From: Paraburkholderia guartelaensis
Lineage (GTDB): Bacteria; Pseudomonadota; Gammaproteobacteria; Burkholderiales; Burkholderiaceae
Assembly (NCBI RefSeq): GCF_004353905.1
Contig: NZ_SMOD01000004.1
Coordinates: 186,001 to 250,000, forward strand
Length of the DNA: 64,000 bases
Direction of reading: 5' to 3'
Part shown: positions 8,980 to 17,659 of the stretch, one piece after another
How positions within the stretch are numbered: the stretch's first letter is position 1
Layout: each line of letters starts with the position of its first letter
Translations under genes and position numbers: made by a program
Notes under the pieces: model-generated
The model's database searches: none
What the model saw: only the letters and a program-made list of their open reading frames with translations
Told to the model about the DNA's origin: nothing

Positions 8980-10152
8980 TCAGACGAGCGCGACCAGTCC
9001 GTCATCTTCCGCGGGATCGTCGTCGAAGAGCGCGAACTGCCCGCGCAACGCCGGATTCTCCTCTTCGAGCCGCACGCCCACGCCGAGCAGCCGCACCGCC
9101 AGCTTGCGCCGCGCGAGCCCTTTTTCGAGCATCAGCAGGAGGGTACGCACATCGGCGGCATCGGCCACGCACTCGACCGTCGTACGCTGAAAGTCGGCGA
9201 AGCGGATCTTCACGAAGAGCTTGCGCACCGCGTGCGCGCAACCCGCGCGTTCGATGCGCGCATCGAGCTGCACCGCAAGACGCTTCAGTTCCTCGCTGCA
9301 CGCTTCGAGCGTGAGCAGATCGTTCAGGTAGGTCGTCTCGACGCTCACCGACTTGCGCTCCTGATCGGCGCGCACGGGCCGGTCGTCCATGCCGCGCGCG
9401 AGTTCGTAGAGCCGCTTGCCGAACACGCCGAAATGCCGATGCAGATCGAACAGCGACCACGTGCGCAATTGCGCACACGTGGTCAGCCCGAGGTTTTCGA
9501 GCTTCGCCGCCGTGACCTTGCCTACGCCGTGAATCTTGCGCACGGGCAGCGCGGCGACGAAGGCATCGACTTCAAGCGGACGCACGACGAAGAGGCCATC
9601 GGGCTTGTTCCAGTCGGAGGCGATCTTGGCGATGAACTTGTTCGGCGCCACGCCGGCCGATACCGTCACGCCAACGGTTTCGCGCACGCGCGCGCGAATT
9701 TCCTCGGCGATCAGCGTGGCGCTGCCCTTGCAGCGCGAGGCGCGCGTGACGTCGAGATAGGCCTCGTCGAGCGAAAGCGGTTCGACGTCGGGCGTGTAAT
9801 CGCGGTAGATCGCCATGATCTCGCGCGAAGCGGTGCGGTACTTCTCCATCGCCGAGGGCAGGATCAGCAGTTCGGGACACTTGCGCATGGCGAGCGCCGA
9901 CGACATAGCCGAATGAATGCCGAAGCGCCGCGCCTCGTAGTTGCAGGTGGCGATCACGCCGCGCTGGTCGGGCCGGCCGCCCACGGCGAGCGGACGGCCG
10001 CGCAGTGAGGGGTCGTCGCGCATTTCGACCGACGCATAGAAGCAGTCGCAGTCGCAATGGATGATCTTGCGAGCGGCGGCGGCAAGTGCGGCGGCGGAGC
10101 GCCCCGGGTCGGGCGCAGGCGGCGGCGCGAGGTCGGAAGAAGGCGCGTTCAC
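8980..10152 (-). CDS. dinB: DNA polymerase IV (Y family)
   Basis: DinB is an error-prone translesion polymerase. The 390-residue product has the palm start KIIHCDCDCFYASVE with the first catalytic Asp, the acidic pair in PLSLDEAYLDV, the thumb HhH region (KIHGVGKVTAAKLENLG) and a little-finger domain ending VRLLGVGVRLEEE. I choose the GTG at 10152-10150 (VNAPSSDLAP) because an AGGA lies just upstream. Longer in-frame readings would translate through the LexA box. A near-consensus SOS box lies 8 nt upstream of the start, so expression is damage-inducible. The C-terminus is acidic, but a beta-clamp motif such as QFALFDDDP is visible. Confidence 0.92.
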   Translation of the reverse strand: MNAPSSDLAPPPAPDPGRSAAALAAAARKIIHCDCDCFYASVEMRDDPSLRGRPLAVGGRPDQRGVIATCNYEARRFGIHSAMSSALAMRKCPELLILPSAMEKYRTASREIMAIYRDYTPDVEPLSLDEAYLDVTRASRCKGSATLIAEEIRARVRETVGVTVSAGVAPNKFIAKIASDWNKPDGLFVVRPLEVDAFVAALPVRKIHGVGKVTAAKLENLGLTTCAQLRTWSLFDLHRHFGVFGKRLYELARGMDDRPVRADQERKSVSVETTYLNDLLTLEACSEELKRLAVQLDARIERAGCAHAVRKLFVKIRFADFQRTTVECVADAADVRTLLLMLEKGLARRKLAVRLLGVGVRLEEENPALRGQFALFDDDPAEDDGLVALV

Positions 10153-10160
10153 GGTCCTGA

Positions 10161-10180
10161 TACTGTACAAAAACACAGTA
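10161..10180 (-). promoter_or_regulatory. LexA (SOS) box of dinB
   Basis: TACTGTACAAAAACACAGTA matches the LexA consensus CTGT-N8-ACAG, with extended TA flanks on both sides. It sits immediately upstream of the chosen dinB GTG. The box is symmetric, but dinB is the near gene; the racemase gene on the + strand begins 138 nt away. Confidence 0.92.
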
Positions 10181-10317
10181 CTATTTTCAAGACAAGTGTC
10201 CGCGCCCTTTATCGGCTCCCGTACCGCTTCGGATCGGCCAGACCGTCTCTGGACTGCTGGTTGCGCGGGCCTATACTCGTGCGGACTGAACCGTCCAAGA
10301 GAGTGAGGAACGAATCG

Positions 10318-11025
10318 ATGAAAACGATCGGTGTGATTGGGGGGATGAGCTGGGAATCGTCGGCCGAGTATTACCGGCTGCTGAACCGCCACGCGAAGGC
10401 GCGTCTGGGCGGCCATCACAACGCGCGCAGCCTGATGGTGACCGTGGACTTCGCGCTGGTCGAAGCGCTCCAGCGCGCGGGCGACTGGGACGCGCTAGGC
10501 GTGCAGATGGCCGAGGCCGCGCAACAACTCGAACGCGGGGGCGCCGATATCGTGCTGCTCGCGACGAACACGATGCACCGCGTGCGCGCGGCGATCGAGG
10601 CGACGATCTCGATCCCCTTCCTGCATATCGCGGACCCGACCGGCCAGGCGTTGCGCGCCGCGGGCTTCACGCGCGCAGGCCTGCTCGGCACGCGCTACAC
10701 GATGGAGCAGGACTTCTACGTGGGACGATTGCGCGAGGCGCATGGCATCGAAGCGATCGTGCCGAACGAACACGATCGCGCGGAAGTGCACCGGATCATC
10801 TACGACGAGCTATGTCACGGCAACGTGAATGGAGAGTCGCGGCGCGTGTATCAGCGCGTGATCGAAGACCTCGCGGCACGCGGTGCGCAGGCGGTCATTC
10901 TCGGCTGCACGGAAATCACGCTGCTAATCGGACAAAACGATTCGGCACTGCCCGTGTTCGACACCACCGCGTTGCACGCGCAGGCTGCAGTGGATTGGGC
11001 GATTGGAAGCGAGGCCGGCGCCTAG
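10318..11025 (+). CDS. YgeA-type aspartate/glutamate racemase-family protein
   Basis: This 235-residue protein is collinear with E. coli YgeA, a cofactor-independent broad amino-acid racemase (KTIGVIGGMSWESSAEYY, LHIADPTG, LLGTRYTMEQDFY). Catalysis in this family uses two opposed residues, usually Cys. The second is present (C197 in ILGCTEI). The first position, in LLATNTMH, is Ala82, where most members have Cys or Thr. A normal two-base racemisation is therefore doubtful; a lyase or isomerase role, or a one-sided mechanism, is possible. The ATG follows GAGTGAGGA. It is divergent from dinB. Confidence 0.82.
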   Translation: MKTIGVIGGMSWESSAEYYRLLNRHAKARLGGHHNARSLMVTVDFALVEALQRAGDWDALGVQMAEAAQQLERGGADIVLLATNTMHRVRAAIEATISIPFLHIADPTGQALRAAGFTRAGLLGTRYTMEQDFYVGRLREAHGIEAIVPNEHDRAEVHRIIYDELCHGNVNGESRRVYQRVIEDLAARGAQAVILGCTEITLLIGQNDSALPVFDTTALHAQAAVDWAIGSEAGA

Positions 11026-11061
11026 CGATGGCGCTCGTTGCAGCTTCGGGCTGCAGAAAAC

Positions 11062-11084
11062 AAAAAACCCGCTGATAGCGGGTT
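11062..11084 (-). terminator. terminator of the tRNA-fMet gene
   Basis: On the minus strand AACCCGCT pairs with AGCGGGTT (11084-11077 with 11073-11066) around a 3-nt loop, followed by TTTTG. It lies about 37 nt past the 3' end of the tRNA. Confidence 0.85.
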
Positions 11085-11120
11085 CATTGATTGGCACGAG
11101 GCCTTGCTGCTTAAGACGTT

Positions 11121-11197
<77 letters not shown>

Positions 11198-11213
11198 TCC
11201 GTCAGAGAAAAGA

Positions 11214-11242
11214 ATTATAGGGTGCACGAATCGCTCCGTCAA
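11214..11242 (-). promoter_or_regulatory. sigma-70 promoter of tRNA-fMet
   Basis: Reading the minus strand, TTGACG (11242-11237), 17 nt and TATAAT (11219-11214) form a near-consensus promoter. The -10 ends 16 nt before the mature tRNA 5' end. Confidence 0.88.
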
Positions 11243-11335
11243 GCGTCTTTTTCACGCGACTGAAACATCACGCGTTCGGACATCGTCGAGCTGGCGATCG
11301 CAACGCGAGAATTATTTCGGACAACCTGGCAAATC

Positions 11336-11878
11336 TCACTGCGCCTGCGCGGGTTCCACCAGCGCGCGCACCTCTTCCGCCCAGGCAAGCCACATCTCCT
11401 GCGTGTGAATGCCCGCCTTGAGGATCGCGTACTGCAACTGCTGCCCGCGCGTGAGCGAAGCCGCGCCAAAATCGCGCTGCTCGATCTCCCGATACGTCGC
11501 GAGACGCGCACGATTTTCTTCGATGAGCCGCGCGAGTTCCTCGGCAAGGCCGAGCGGCCCGATCACGGCATCGGCGCGCAGCTTGAGCAGAAACACGTTG
11601 CGCGAGTCGAGGTCGAGCGCTGTCTCGCGCACCCAGCGCGCCACTTCATCGCGCCCGACCGGCAACACGCAATACACCTTCTTGCGCGACGCGGCGGCCG
11701 TCTCGTCCTCGATGACCGATACCCAACCCGCCTCGACCATGCGGCCCAACTCGCGATAGATCTGCTGATGCGTGGCGTGCCAGAAGTAACCAATGGCGCG
11801 ATCGAAGCGGCGCGCTAGGTCGTAGCCCGACGAAGGCTTTTCCAGCAAGGCGATGAGGATGGCATGCGGCGTCGACAT
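11336..11878 (-). CDS. PadR-family transcriptional regulator (AphA-like)
   Basis: This 180-residue regulator has the PadR winged helix at its N-terminus (STPHAILIALLEKPSSGYDLARRF, then HATHQQIYRELGRMVEAGWV) and a helical C-terminal dimerisation domain (Vir_act_alpha_C type, about 95-175). That size and architecture match subfamily-1 PadR proteins such as Vibrio AphA. It is divergent from a nitronate monooxygenase gene, with a perfect 22-bp palindrome between them, so it probably controls itself and its neighbour. The start has no clear Shine-Dalgarno. Confidence 0.88.
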   Translation of the reverse strand: MSTPHAILIALLEKPSSGYDLARRFDRAIGYFWHATHQQIYRELGRMVEAGWVSVIEDETAAASRKKVYCVLPVGRDEVARWVRETALDLDSRNVFLLKLRADAVIGPLGLAEELARLIEENRARLATYREIEQRDFGAASLTRGQQLQYAILKAGIHTQEMWLAWAEEVRALVEPAQAQ

Positions 11879-11937
11879 GCGGCGATTCTAAACCACGCCC
11901 CGCCCGATGCCAGGTTTGTTGCGGATCGAATTTTTCC

Positions 11938-11959
11938 ACTATGCAACTGGTTGCATAGT
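11938..11959. promoter_or_regulatory. PadR operator palindrome
   Basis: Perfect 10-bp arms ACTATGCAAC and GTTGCATAGT flank a TG centre. The core TATGCA-N6-TGCATA equals the site recognised by the PadR-family protein AphA. It lies between the divergent PadR gene and the nitronate monooxygenase gene. Confidence 0.8.
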
Positions 11960-12066
11960 TTCGATGGCTTTGCTATGTTTGAGGCTGCCAGCCGGCTCGC
12001 ACGCCGGCGCATCGAATCACGCGACGGCAGCCTCATCCGGCGGCCGCCCCAGTCAAGGAGATATGG

Positions 12067-13056
12067 ATGTCCCTGCCCGCCGTGCTGCGCCGCGGCCTGT
12101 CGATTCCGGTCGTCGGCTCGCCCCTCTTCATCATTTCGAATCCCGATCTCGTGATCGCCCAATGCAAGGCGGGCGTCGTCGGCTCGTTCCCTGCACTCAA
12201 TGCACGGCCGGAGCACGTGCTGGGCGAATGGCTCGACCGCATCACCACCGAACTCGCCGAGTACAACGCGAAGCATCCGGACGCCCCGGCGGCGCCCTTC
12301 GCCGTCAACCAGATCGTGCACAAGTCGAACGACCGACTCGAGCACGACCTTGGCGTGTGTGCCCAATACAAGGTGCCGATCGTCATCACGTCGCTCGGCG
12401 CGCGCGAAGAGGTCAACCACGCGATCCACGCATGGGGCGGCATCGTCTTGCACGACGTCATCAACAACACGTTCGCGAAGAAGGCCATCGAGAAAGGCGC
12501 GGACGGTCTGATCGCCGTGGCCGCCGGTGCGGGCGGCCACGCGGGCACGCTCTCGCCGTTCGCCCTGATCCACGAGATTCGCGAATGGTTCGACGGCCCT
12601 CTGCTGCTTTCGGGCGCGATCGGAAACGGCAATGCGATTCTCGCGGCGCAGGCGGCGGGCGCCGATCTCGCCTATATCGGCTCGGCGTTCATCGCCACGC
12701 ATGAAGCGAATGCCGTCGACGCGTACAAGCAAATGATCGTCGAAGGCGGCGCGGGCGATATCGTGTACTCGAATCTCTTTACGGGCGTGCACGGCAACTA
12801 TCTGCGCCAGAGCATCGTGGCGAGCGGCCTCGATCCGGAGGCGCTGCCGCAGTCGGATCCGTCGGCGATGAATTTCGGCTCGACGCGCGTGAAACCGTGG
12901 AAGGACATCTGGGGCTCGGGCCAAGGCATTGGCGCGGTGAAGAGCGTCCTGCCGGCAGCTGAACTCATCGCGCGGTTGAAGCTCGAATACGAGGCGGCGC
13001 GCGTGCGTCTGGGCGTGGTCGCGGCGCCGCAAGCCGAAGAACAAGCCGCGCTTTGA
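12067..13056 (+). CDS. nitronate monooxygenase (2-nitropropane dioxygenase family)
   Basis: This 329-residue FMN-dependent TIM-barrel enzyme oxidises alkyl nitronates such as propionate-3-nitronate to the carbonyl compound and nitrite. Family motifs are the N-terminal PVVGSPLFIISNPDLV, AVNQI, the active-site His region AAGAGGHAGTLSPF and the FMN phosphate-binding stretch LSGAIGNGNAILAAQAAG followed by GADLAYIGSAF. AAGGAG lies upstream of ATG 12067. An alternative ATG at 12063 is out of frame. It is divergently arranged with a PadR regulator, whose palindrome lies 108 nt before the start, so induction by a nitro or aromatic compound is plausible. Confidence 0.9.
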   Translation: MSLPAVLRRGLSIPVVGSPLFIISNPDLVIAQCKAGVVGSFPALNARPEHVLGEWLDRITTELAEYNAKHPDAPAAPFAVNQIVHKSNDRLEHDLGVCAQYKVPIVITSLGAREEVNHAIHAWGGIVLHDVINNTFAKKAIEKGADGLIAVAAGAGGHAGTLSPFALIHEIREWFDGPLLLSGAIGNGNAILAAQAAGADLAYIGSAFIATHEANAVDAYKQMIVEGGAGDIVYSNLFTGVHGNYLRQSIVASGLDPEALPQSDPSAMNFGSTRVKPWKDIWGSGQGIGAVKSVLPAAELIARLKLEYEAARVRLGVVAAPQAEEQAAL

Positions 13057-13120
13057 TGCGCGGCGCGAGGCGGGAGCGACCATGCCGCGTCCGCCTCGCC
13101 TCGTGATGAACCGCCGCGCC

Positions 13121-13741
13121 TTATGCGCGCGACTTCATGCGCGCGATTTCCTCTTCGACATCGCGCAACTGATCCTTGCCGAAGTACATTTCCTCGCCGA
13201 CGAAGAACGTCGGCGAACCGAACGCGCCGCGCTCGAACGCCGACTGCGTGTTCGCAAGCAGCGCGGCTTTCACATCGGCGTCCTGAATCGCCGTTTCGAA
13301 CGCCGTGGCGTCGAGGCCGTCCGCCTCCAGCGCCGCGCGGATCACGGCAGGGTCGTCCATCTTGAGGCCCTCTTCCCACATATGCGCGAACATGCGGTCC
13401 ACGTAACGATCGAACGTGCCGTTGCGCTGCGCCGCGATCGCGCCGCGCATGATCTGCAACGTGTTCACCGGGAAGTGCGGATTGGGCCGATAAGCGCTCA
13501 ACCCATGCCGCTCGATAAAGCGCCGCATCTCGAGCATCATGAACTTGCGCTTGTTTTCGATGTCCGCGAAGGCCTCGGCCGGCGAGCGATTGCCGCTCAG
13601 TTTGAAAAGGCCGCCAAGCAGGATCGGCACATACTCGAAACGCACCTGCTGGCGCGCTTCGATGCCGCCGATCACCTTGTGGCACAAGTAAGCGTTAGGA
13701 CTACCGAAGTCGAACAGAAACTGCACCTTGATGTCACCCAT
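13121..13741 (-). CDS. DsbA-fold 2-hydroxychromene-2-carboxylate isomerase family protein
   Basis: The 206 residues have the kappa-GST/DsbA-like thioredoxin fold. The N-terminal FLFDFGSPNAYLCHK has Ser in the place of the redox Cys, as in glutathione-dependent HCCA isomerases. PILLGGLFKLSGN, NPHFPVNTLQIMRGA and the cis-Pro region AFGSPTFFVGEEMYFG are also conserved. HCCA isomerases act in naphthalene-type degradation, but many Burkholderia paralogues lack that context, as here, so the substrate is unknown. GGGGAG precedes the ATG. The gene is convergent with the nitronate monooxygenase gene (64 nt between stops). Confidence 0.85.
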   Translation of the reverse strand: MGDIKVQFLFDFGSPNAYLCHKVIGGIEARQQVRFEYVPILLGGLFKLSGNRSPAEAFADIENKRKFMMLEMRRFIERHGLSAYRPNPHFPVNTLQIMRGAIAAQRNGTFDRYVDRMFAHMWEEGLKMDDPAVIRAALEADGLDATAFETAIQDADVKAALLANTQSAFERGAFGSPTFFVGEEMYFGKDQLRDVEEEIARMKSRA

Positions 13742-13841
13742 CGTGTCTCCCCTATGTAAATACGCGCACCTTTGCCCGGGCGCGTCGACGTCCTAAGATA
13801 CCTGAAACCGGGCCGATGTAATCGACAGTGAGACAAGCACC

Positions 13842-14570
13842 ATGACGCAAAAGAAAGCCGTACTGGTAATTGGCGCAGGCGACGCCACCGGAGGCGCCAT
13901 CGCGCGCCGCTTCGCACGCGAGGGCTACGTTGCGTGCGTGACGCGCCGCAATGCCGACAAGCTCGCGCCGCTCGTCGCGCAGATCGAAGCCGAGGGCGGC
14001 GAAGCGCACGCTTTCGGCTCGGACGCGCGCAAGGAAGAGGACATGATCGCGCTCTTCTCGGAGATCGAAACGCGCATCGCGCCGATCGAGGTGGCGATCT
14101 TCAATATCGGCGCGAACGTGCGCTTCGGCATTACCGAAACCACGGCGCGCGTCTATCAGAAGGTCTGGGAAATGGCCTGCTTCGCCGGCTTTTTGATGGG
14201 CCGCGAAGCCGCAAAAGTGATGCTGCCGCGCGAGCGCGGCTCGATTTTCTTCACGGGGGCGACCGCGAGTTTGCGCGGGCGCGAGGGCTTCGCGGCGTTC
14301 GCGGGCGCGAAGCACGCACTGCGCGCACTCGCCCAGTCCATGGCGCGCGAACTCGGGCCGCAAGGCATTCACGTCGGGCAGATCATTGTCGATGGTGCGA
14401 TCGACACCGAGTTCATCCGCGAGAATTTTCCCGAGCGCTACAAGCTCAAGGAACGCGACGGCATTCTGAACCCCGAGCACATCGCCGACGCCTACTGGAC
14501 GCTGCACCAGCAGCCGCGCGATGCGTGGACGCACGAACTCGATTTGCGGCCGTGGCTGGAGCAATGGTGA
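13842..14570 (+). CDS. SDR-family oxidoreductase lacking the catalytic Tyr
   Basis: This 242-residue protein is a classical-size short-chain dehydrogenase with the cofactor motif VIGAGDATGGAIARRFA (residues 9-25) and NIGANV in place of NNAG (88-93). The active-site YxxxK appears as F153-AGA-K157 in AAFAGAKHALRALAQSMA, so the proton-donating Tyr is Phe while Lys is kept. The usual catalytic Ser region reads FFTGATAS. The protein may be a non-redox binder or may use another residue. It is divergent from the isomerase gene. No operon partner is obvious. Confidence 0.82.
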   Translation: MTQKKAVLVIGAGDATGGAIARRFAREGYVACVTRRNADKLAPLVAQIEAEGGEAHAFGSDARKEEDMIALFSEIETRIAPIEVAIFNIGANVRFGITETTARVYQKVWEMACFAGFLMGREAAKVMLPRERGSIFFTGATASLRGREGFAAFAGAKHALRALAQSMARELGPQGIHVGQIIVDGAIDTEFIRENFPERYKLKERDGILNPEHIADAYWTLHQQPRDAWTHELDLRPWLEQW

Positions 14571-14653
14571 GGCAACTGTCGCCCGCGTTGCGAAGCAGGC
14601 GATAATGGCGCCGAAGTGCACTGAAAGCACACCGTCACCCTATCGAGCCTCAC

Positions 14654-15439
14654 ATGAAAATCGCAACGTGGAACGTCAACTCCCTCAAGGTCCGTCTGCA
14701 GCACGTCATCGACTGGCTCAACGAGAGCAAGACTGACGTGCTCTGCCTCCAGGAACTCAAGCTCACCGACGACAAGTTCCCGCGCGCCGATCTCGAGGCG
14801 CACGGCTATCGCAGCTGGTTTGCGGGCCAGAAGACCTATAACGGCGTGGGCATCCTCGTGCGCGAAGGCCTCTTCGTCGACGAGGCCACCGTCGTGCGCA
14901 ATATTCCGGGCTTCGAAGATCCGCAGCAGCGCGTGATCGCCACGACCATCGGCGATGTGCGCGTGGTGAGCGCATATTTCCCCAACGGCCAGGCGCCCGG
15001 CACGGAGAAGTTCGCGTACAAGCTGCAATGGCTCGACGCCATGCACGACTGGCTCGCGCAGGAGATGCAGCGCTACCCGAAGCTCGCGCTGCTCGGCGAC
15101 TACAACATCGCGCCCGAAGACCGCGACGTGCACGATCCGAAGGCCTGGGAAGGCCAGAACCTCGTCTCGCCCGAAGAGCGCGCGCAGTTTCGTCGGCTGA
15201 TCGAACTGGGTTTCGTCGATGCGTTCCGCCAGTTCGAGCAACCCGAAAAGCTCTTCACGTGGTGGGACTATCGCATGTTCGCGTTTCGTCGCAACGCGGG
15301 CTTGCGCATCGACCATATCCTGCTCTCGCCCGCGCTTGCCGGGCACCTCACCGCATGTGAAGTCGACAAGGTGCCGCGCAAGTGGGAACAGCCGTCCGAT
15401 CACACGCCGGTGATCGCCACGCTCGATATTGCGGGCTGA
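14654..15439 (+). CDS. xth: exodeoxyribonuclease III
   Basis: This 261-residue AP endonuclease and 3'-5' exonuclease acts in base-excision repair. It shows the exonuclease-endonuclease-phosphatase fold motifs: MKIATWNVNSLKVRL, the metal Glu in CLQELKL, YFPNGQ, the catalytic GDYNIAPEDRDVHDP, FTWWDYR, RIDHILLS and the terminal QPSDHTPV with the catalytic Asp-His. Length is normal. It is convergent with an S9 peptidase gene, with only 9 bp between the stops. Confidence 0.95.
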   Translation: MKIATWNVNSLKVRLQHVIDWLNESKTDVLCLQELKLTDDKFPRADLEAHGYRSWFAGQKTYNGVGILVREGLFVDEATVVRNIPGFEDPQQRVIATTIGDVRVVSAYFPNGQAPGTEKFAYKLQWLDAMHDWLAQEMQRYPKLALLGDYNIAPEDRDVHDPKAWEGQNLVSPEERAQFRRLIELGFVDAFRQFEQPEKLFTWWDYRMFAFRRNAGLRIDHILLSPALAGHLTACEVDKVPRKWEQPSDHTPVIATLDIAG

Positions 15440-15448
15440 ACGCGCGCC

Positions 15449-17542
15449 TTACCAGTTGCCCGCGAGCGTGGTCCACAGAAAACGATAAACGAGCGCGTCG
15501 TACTCCGCGCGCTCGAGCGAATCGCTGCCGGGACCGTGACCGCCTTCGGTGTTCTCCAGATACCAGACGTTCGCATGCCCTTGCTTCTCCATGCGCGCGA
15601 CCATCTTGCGCGCATGCGAAGGATGCACGCGGTCGTCGCTCGTCGAAGTCGTGAACAGCGACGGCGGATACACGACGCCGGGCTTCACATGATGGTAAGG
15701 CGAATAGGCGGCCAGCGCGCGCGATTCTTCGGCATCCTCAGGATCACCATATTCGTCGATCCATGACGCACCCGCATGCAGCAGCGGGTAACGCTGCATG
15801 TCGAGCAACGGCACCTCGCACACCACGGCGCCAAACAGCTCGGGGCGCTGCACCATGCAGGCGCCCACCAGCAGCCCGCCGTTGCTGCCACCCTTGATGC
15901 CTAGTTGCGCGGCGCTCGTATAGCCATCGGCGATCAACTGCTCGGCCACCGCGATGAAGTCGTCGAACGAACGCTGGCGATGTTCGCGCTGCGCCTCGAC
16001 GTGCCAGGCGGTGCCGTACTCGCCGCCGCCGCGGATGTGCGCGATCGCCACCACGCCGCCCTGCTCCAGCCAGCCAATGCCCGAGCCCACGAGATATTGC
16101 GGCGTGAGTGCGATTGCGAAGCCGCCGTAGCCCGTGAGCAGGCACGGCGACGCCTTGCGCGACTCGCCTTCGAGTACGGCCTTCGGGCCGATCACGGTGA
16201 ACGGGACGCTCGTGCCATCCGCCGAGCGCGCGTGCGAGCGGATGACCGTCAGCGGCCCGGAATCGAACTGCGTGGGCCAGCGGTCGAGCAACTCCCACTG
16301 CTGGAGATCGGTTTGCGCGAGATCGGCGAGCCAGTATTCGGGCGGCAGCAGGTAGTCGTCGACATCGACAAATACCTCGTCGTTGAGGGTGTCTTCGATA
16401 GGCGAGACGTCCACCTGCGAACTCGCACGCGCAGGAAACACGCGCGACTCCCAGCGCCACGCACCATCTTCCTGGTGCGGCTGCCAGAGCATCGTGCGGC
16501 TCTCCACGTCGTCGAGCCAGGAGACGATCAAGACGTTGAGCGTATTGGTCCAGTCGCATGCCGACGTCACCGGCGTGGGCGTGAAGAGCGCCGTGAACGC
16601 GCGATCGCCCGCGAGGAAAGCGTCTTCGCGGATTGCGAGCAACGCACCGCCCTTGTAGGTCACACCCGCAACGCTCCAGTCGAGGCGCGGCTCGAGCAGC
16701 AGCCAGCCATGCCACGCGCCCACCGAGACATGCGTAGGCACGTCGTACACCTGCCAGTCGCCGCGCTCATCCAGACGATAGGTGTATGAATCGAAGAAGT
16801 CGACGCTGCGCACCACGTCGTGGCGCTTCTCGACCGGATCGTAGTCGCCCTCCACGCTGATGTCGTCGAATTCGCCGCTGAATACCACAGGCGCGTCGGC
16901 GAGCGCGGTGCCGCGCGTCCAGCGGCGCACCTCGCGCGGATAGCCCGAGCGCGTGAGCATTTTCTTGCCGCTCTTGCCGCCCGCGTCCCATCCCAGATAC
17001 ACGGTATCGCGATCGATCCACGAAATGATGTGCTTGCCTTCCTTCGCGATGGCGAAGCCATCGTCGACGAATTCGCGCTTCACGATGTCGAATTCGCGCA
17101 CGATGACTGCGTCGGAGCCGCCATCGGAAAGCTGGATCAGCGCACGGTCGCCGTCCGGATACAGGATGTCGATACCCGCGCACACCCAGGGCATGCCCTC
17201 TTTCGCGCCGAGCGCGTCGAAGTCGATGAGCGTTTGCCACTGCGGCTTGTGGGCGCGCCAGTCGGCCCAAAGCGCGCGGCGCCACAGGCCCTTGGGATTG
17301 TCCTCGTCCTCCCAGAGGTCGTAGGCCCACTCTTGCCAGCGGCTCGGAATCACGGGCCGCTCGCGCGGCAAATAGGCCTGCGCAAGGCGCTTCTCGAGCG
17401 CCTCGAAACGCGCACCGCCCTGCCACGCGGCGCGCGTGCGCGCGTTCTGCGACTCGACCCAGGCCATGACGGCGGGGTCGTCGAGCGATTCGAGCGAAAG
17501 GAACGGATCGGCCTCGGTGGGCCAGGGAGAAGTCACAGGCAT
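15449..17542 (-). CDS. S9 family prolyl oligopeptidase
   Basis: This 697-residue serine peptidase of the prolyl oligopeptidase family is predicted cytoplasmic, because no signal peptide is visible. An N-terminal beta-propeller (about 70-400) precedes the alpha/beta-hydrolase domain. The nucleophile is in GIKGGSNGGLL (Ser about 553), the Asp in TSTSDDRVHPSH (about 634) and the His in TEGGHGPG (about 669). The oxyanion region AHIRGGGEYG is intact. Substrates are probably short proline-containing peptides. No functional partner is adjacent. Confidence 0.92.
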   Translation of the reverse strand: MPVTSPWPTEADPFLSLESLDDPAVMAWVESQNARTRAAWQGGARFEALEKRLAQAYLPRERPVIPSRWQEWAYDLWEDEDNPKGLWRRALWADWRAHKPQWQTLIDFDALGAKEGMPWVCAGIDILYPDGDRALIQLSDGGSDAVIVREFDIVKREFVDDGFAIAKEGKHIISWIDRDTVYLGWDAGGKSGKKMLTRSGYPREVRRWTRGTALADAPVVFSGEFDDISVEGDYDPVEKRHDVVRSVDFFDSYTYRLDERGDWQVYDVPTHVSVGAWHGWLLLEPRLDWSVAGVTYKGGALLAIREDAFLAGDRAFTALFTPTPVTSACDWTNTLNVLIVSWLDDVESRTMLWQPHQEDGAWRWESRVFPARASSQVDVSPIEDTLNDEVFVDVDDYLLPPEYWLADLAQTDLQQWELLDRWPTQFDSGPLTVIRSHARSADGTSVPFTVIGPKAVLEGESRKASPCLLTGYGGFAIALTPQYLVGSGIGWLEQGGVVAIAHIRGGGEYGTAWHVEAQREHRQRSFDDFIAVAEQLIADGYTSAAQLGIKGGSNGGLLVGACMVQRPELFGAVVCEVPLLDMQRYPLLHAGASWIDEYGDPEDAEESRALAAYSPYHHVKPGVVYPPSLFTTSTSDDRVHPSHARKMVARMEKQGHANVWYLENTEGGHGPGSDSLERAEYDALVYRFLWTTLAGNW

Positions 17543-17602
17543 GATCGGTCGTCGACAGGAAAACAGCGTCGATTATGCCCTGTGTGCGCGCCATTGCACT
17601 GC

Positions 17603-17642
17603 GCATCGGGCCGGCTCGCGTCGCGCGAGGCCGGCCCGATGC
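17603..17642 (-). terminator. strong stem-loop between ntrC and the S9 peptidase gene
   Basis: GCATCGGGCCGGC-TCGCG pairs with CGCGAGGCCGGCCCGATGC with one bulged base and a 3-nt loop. It lies 18 nt after the ntrC stop. There is no U-tract, so it may block exonucleases or act with Rho. Confidence 0.5.
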
Positions 17643-17659
17643 CACAGGCTAGTAGGCGC

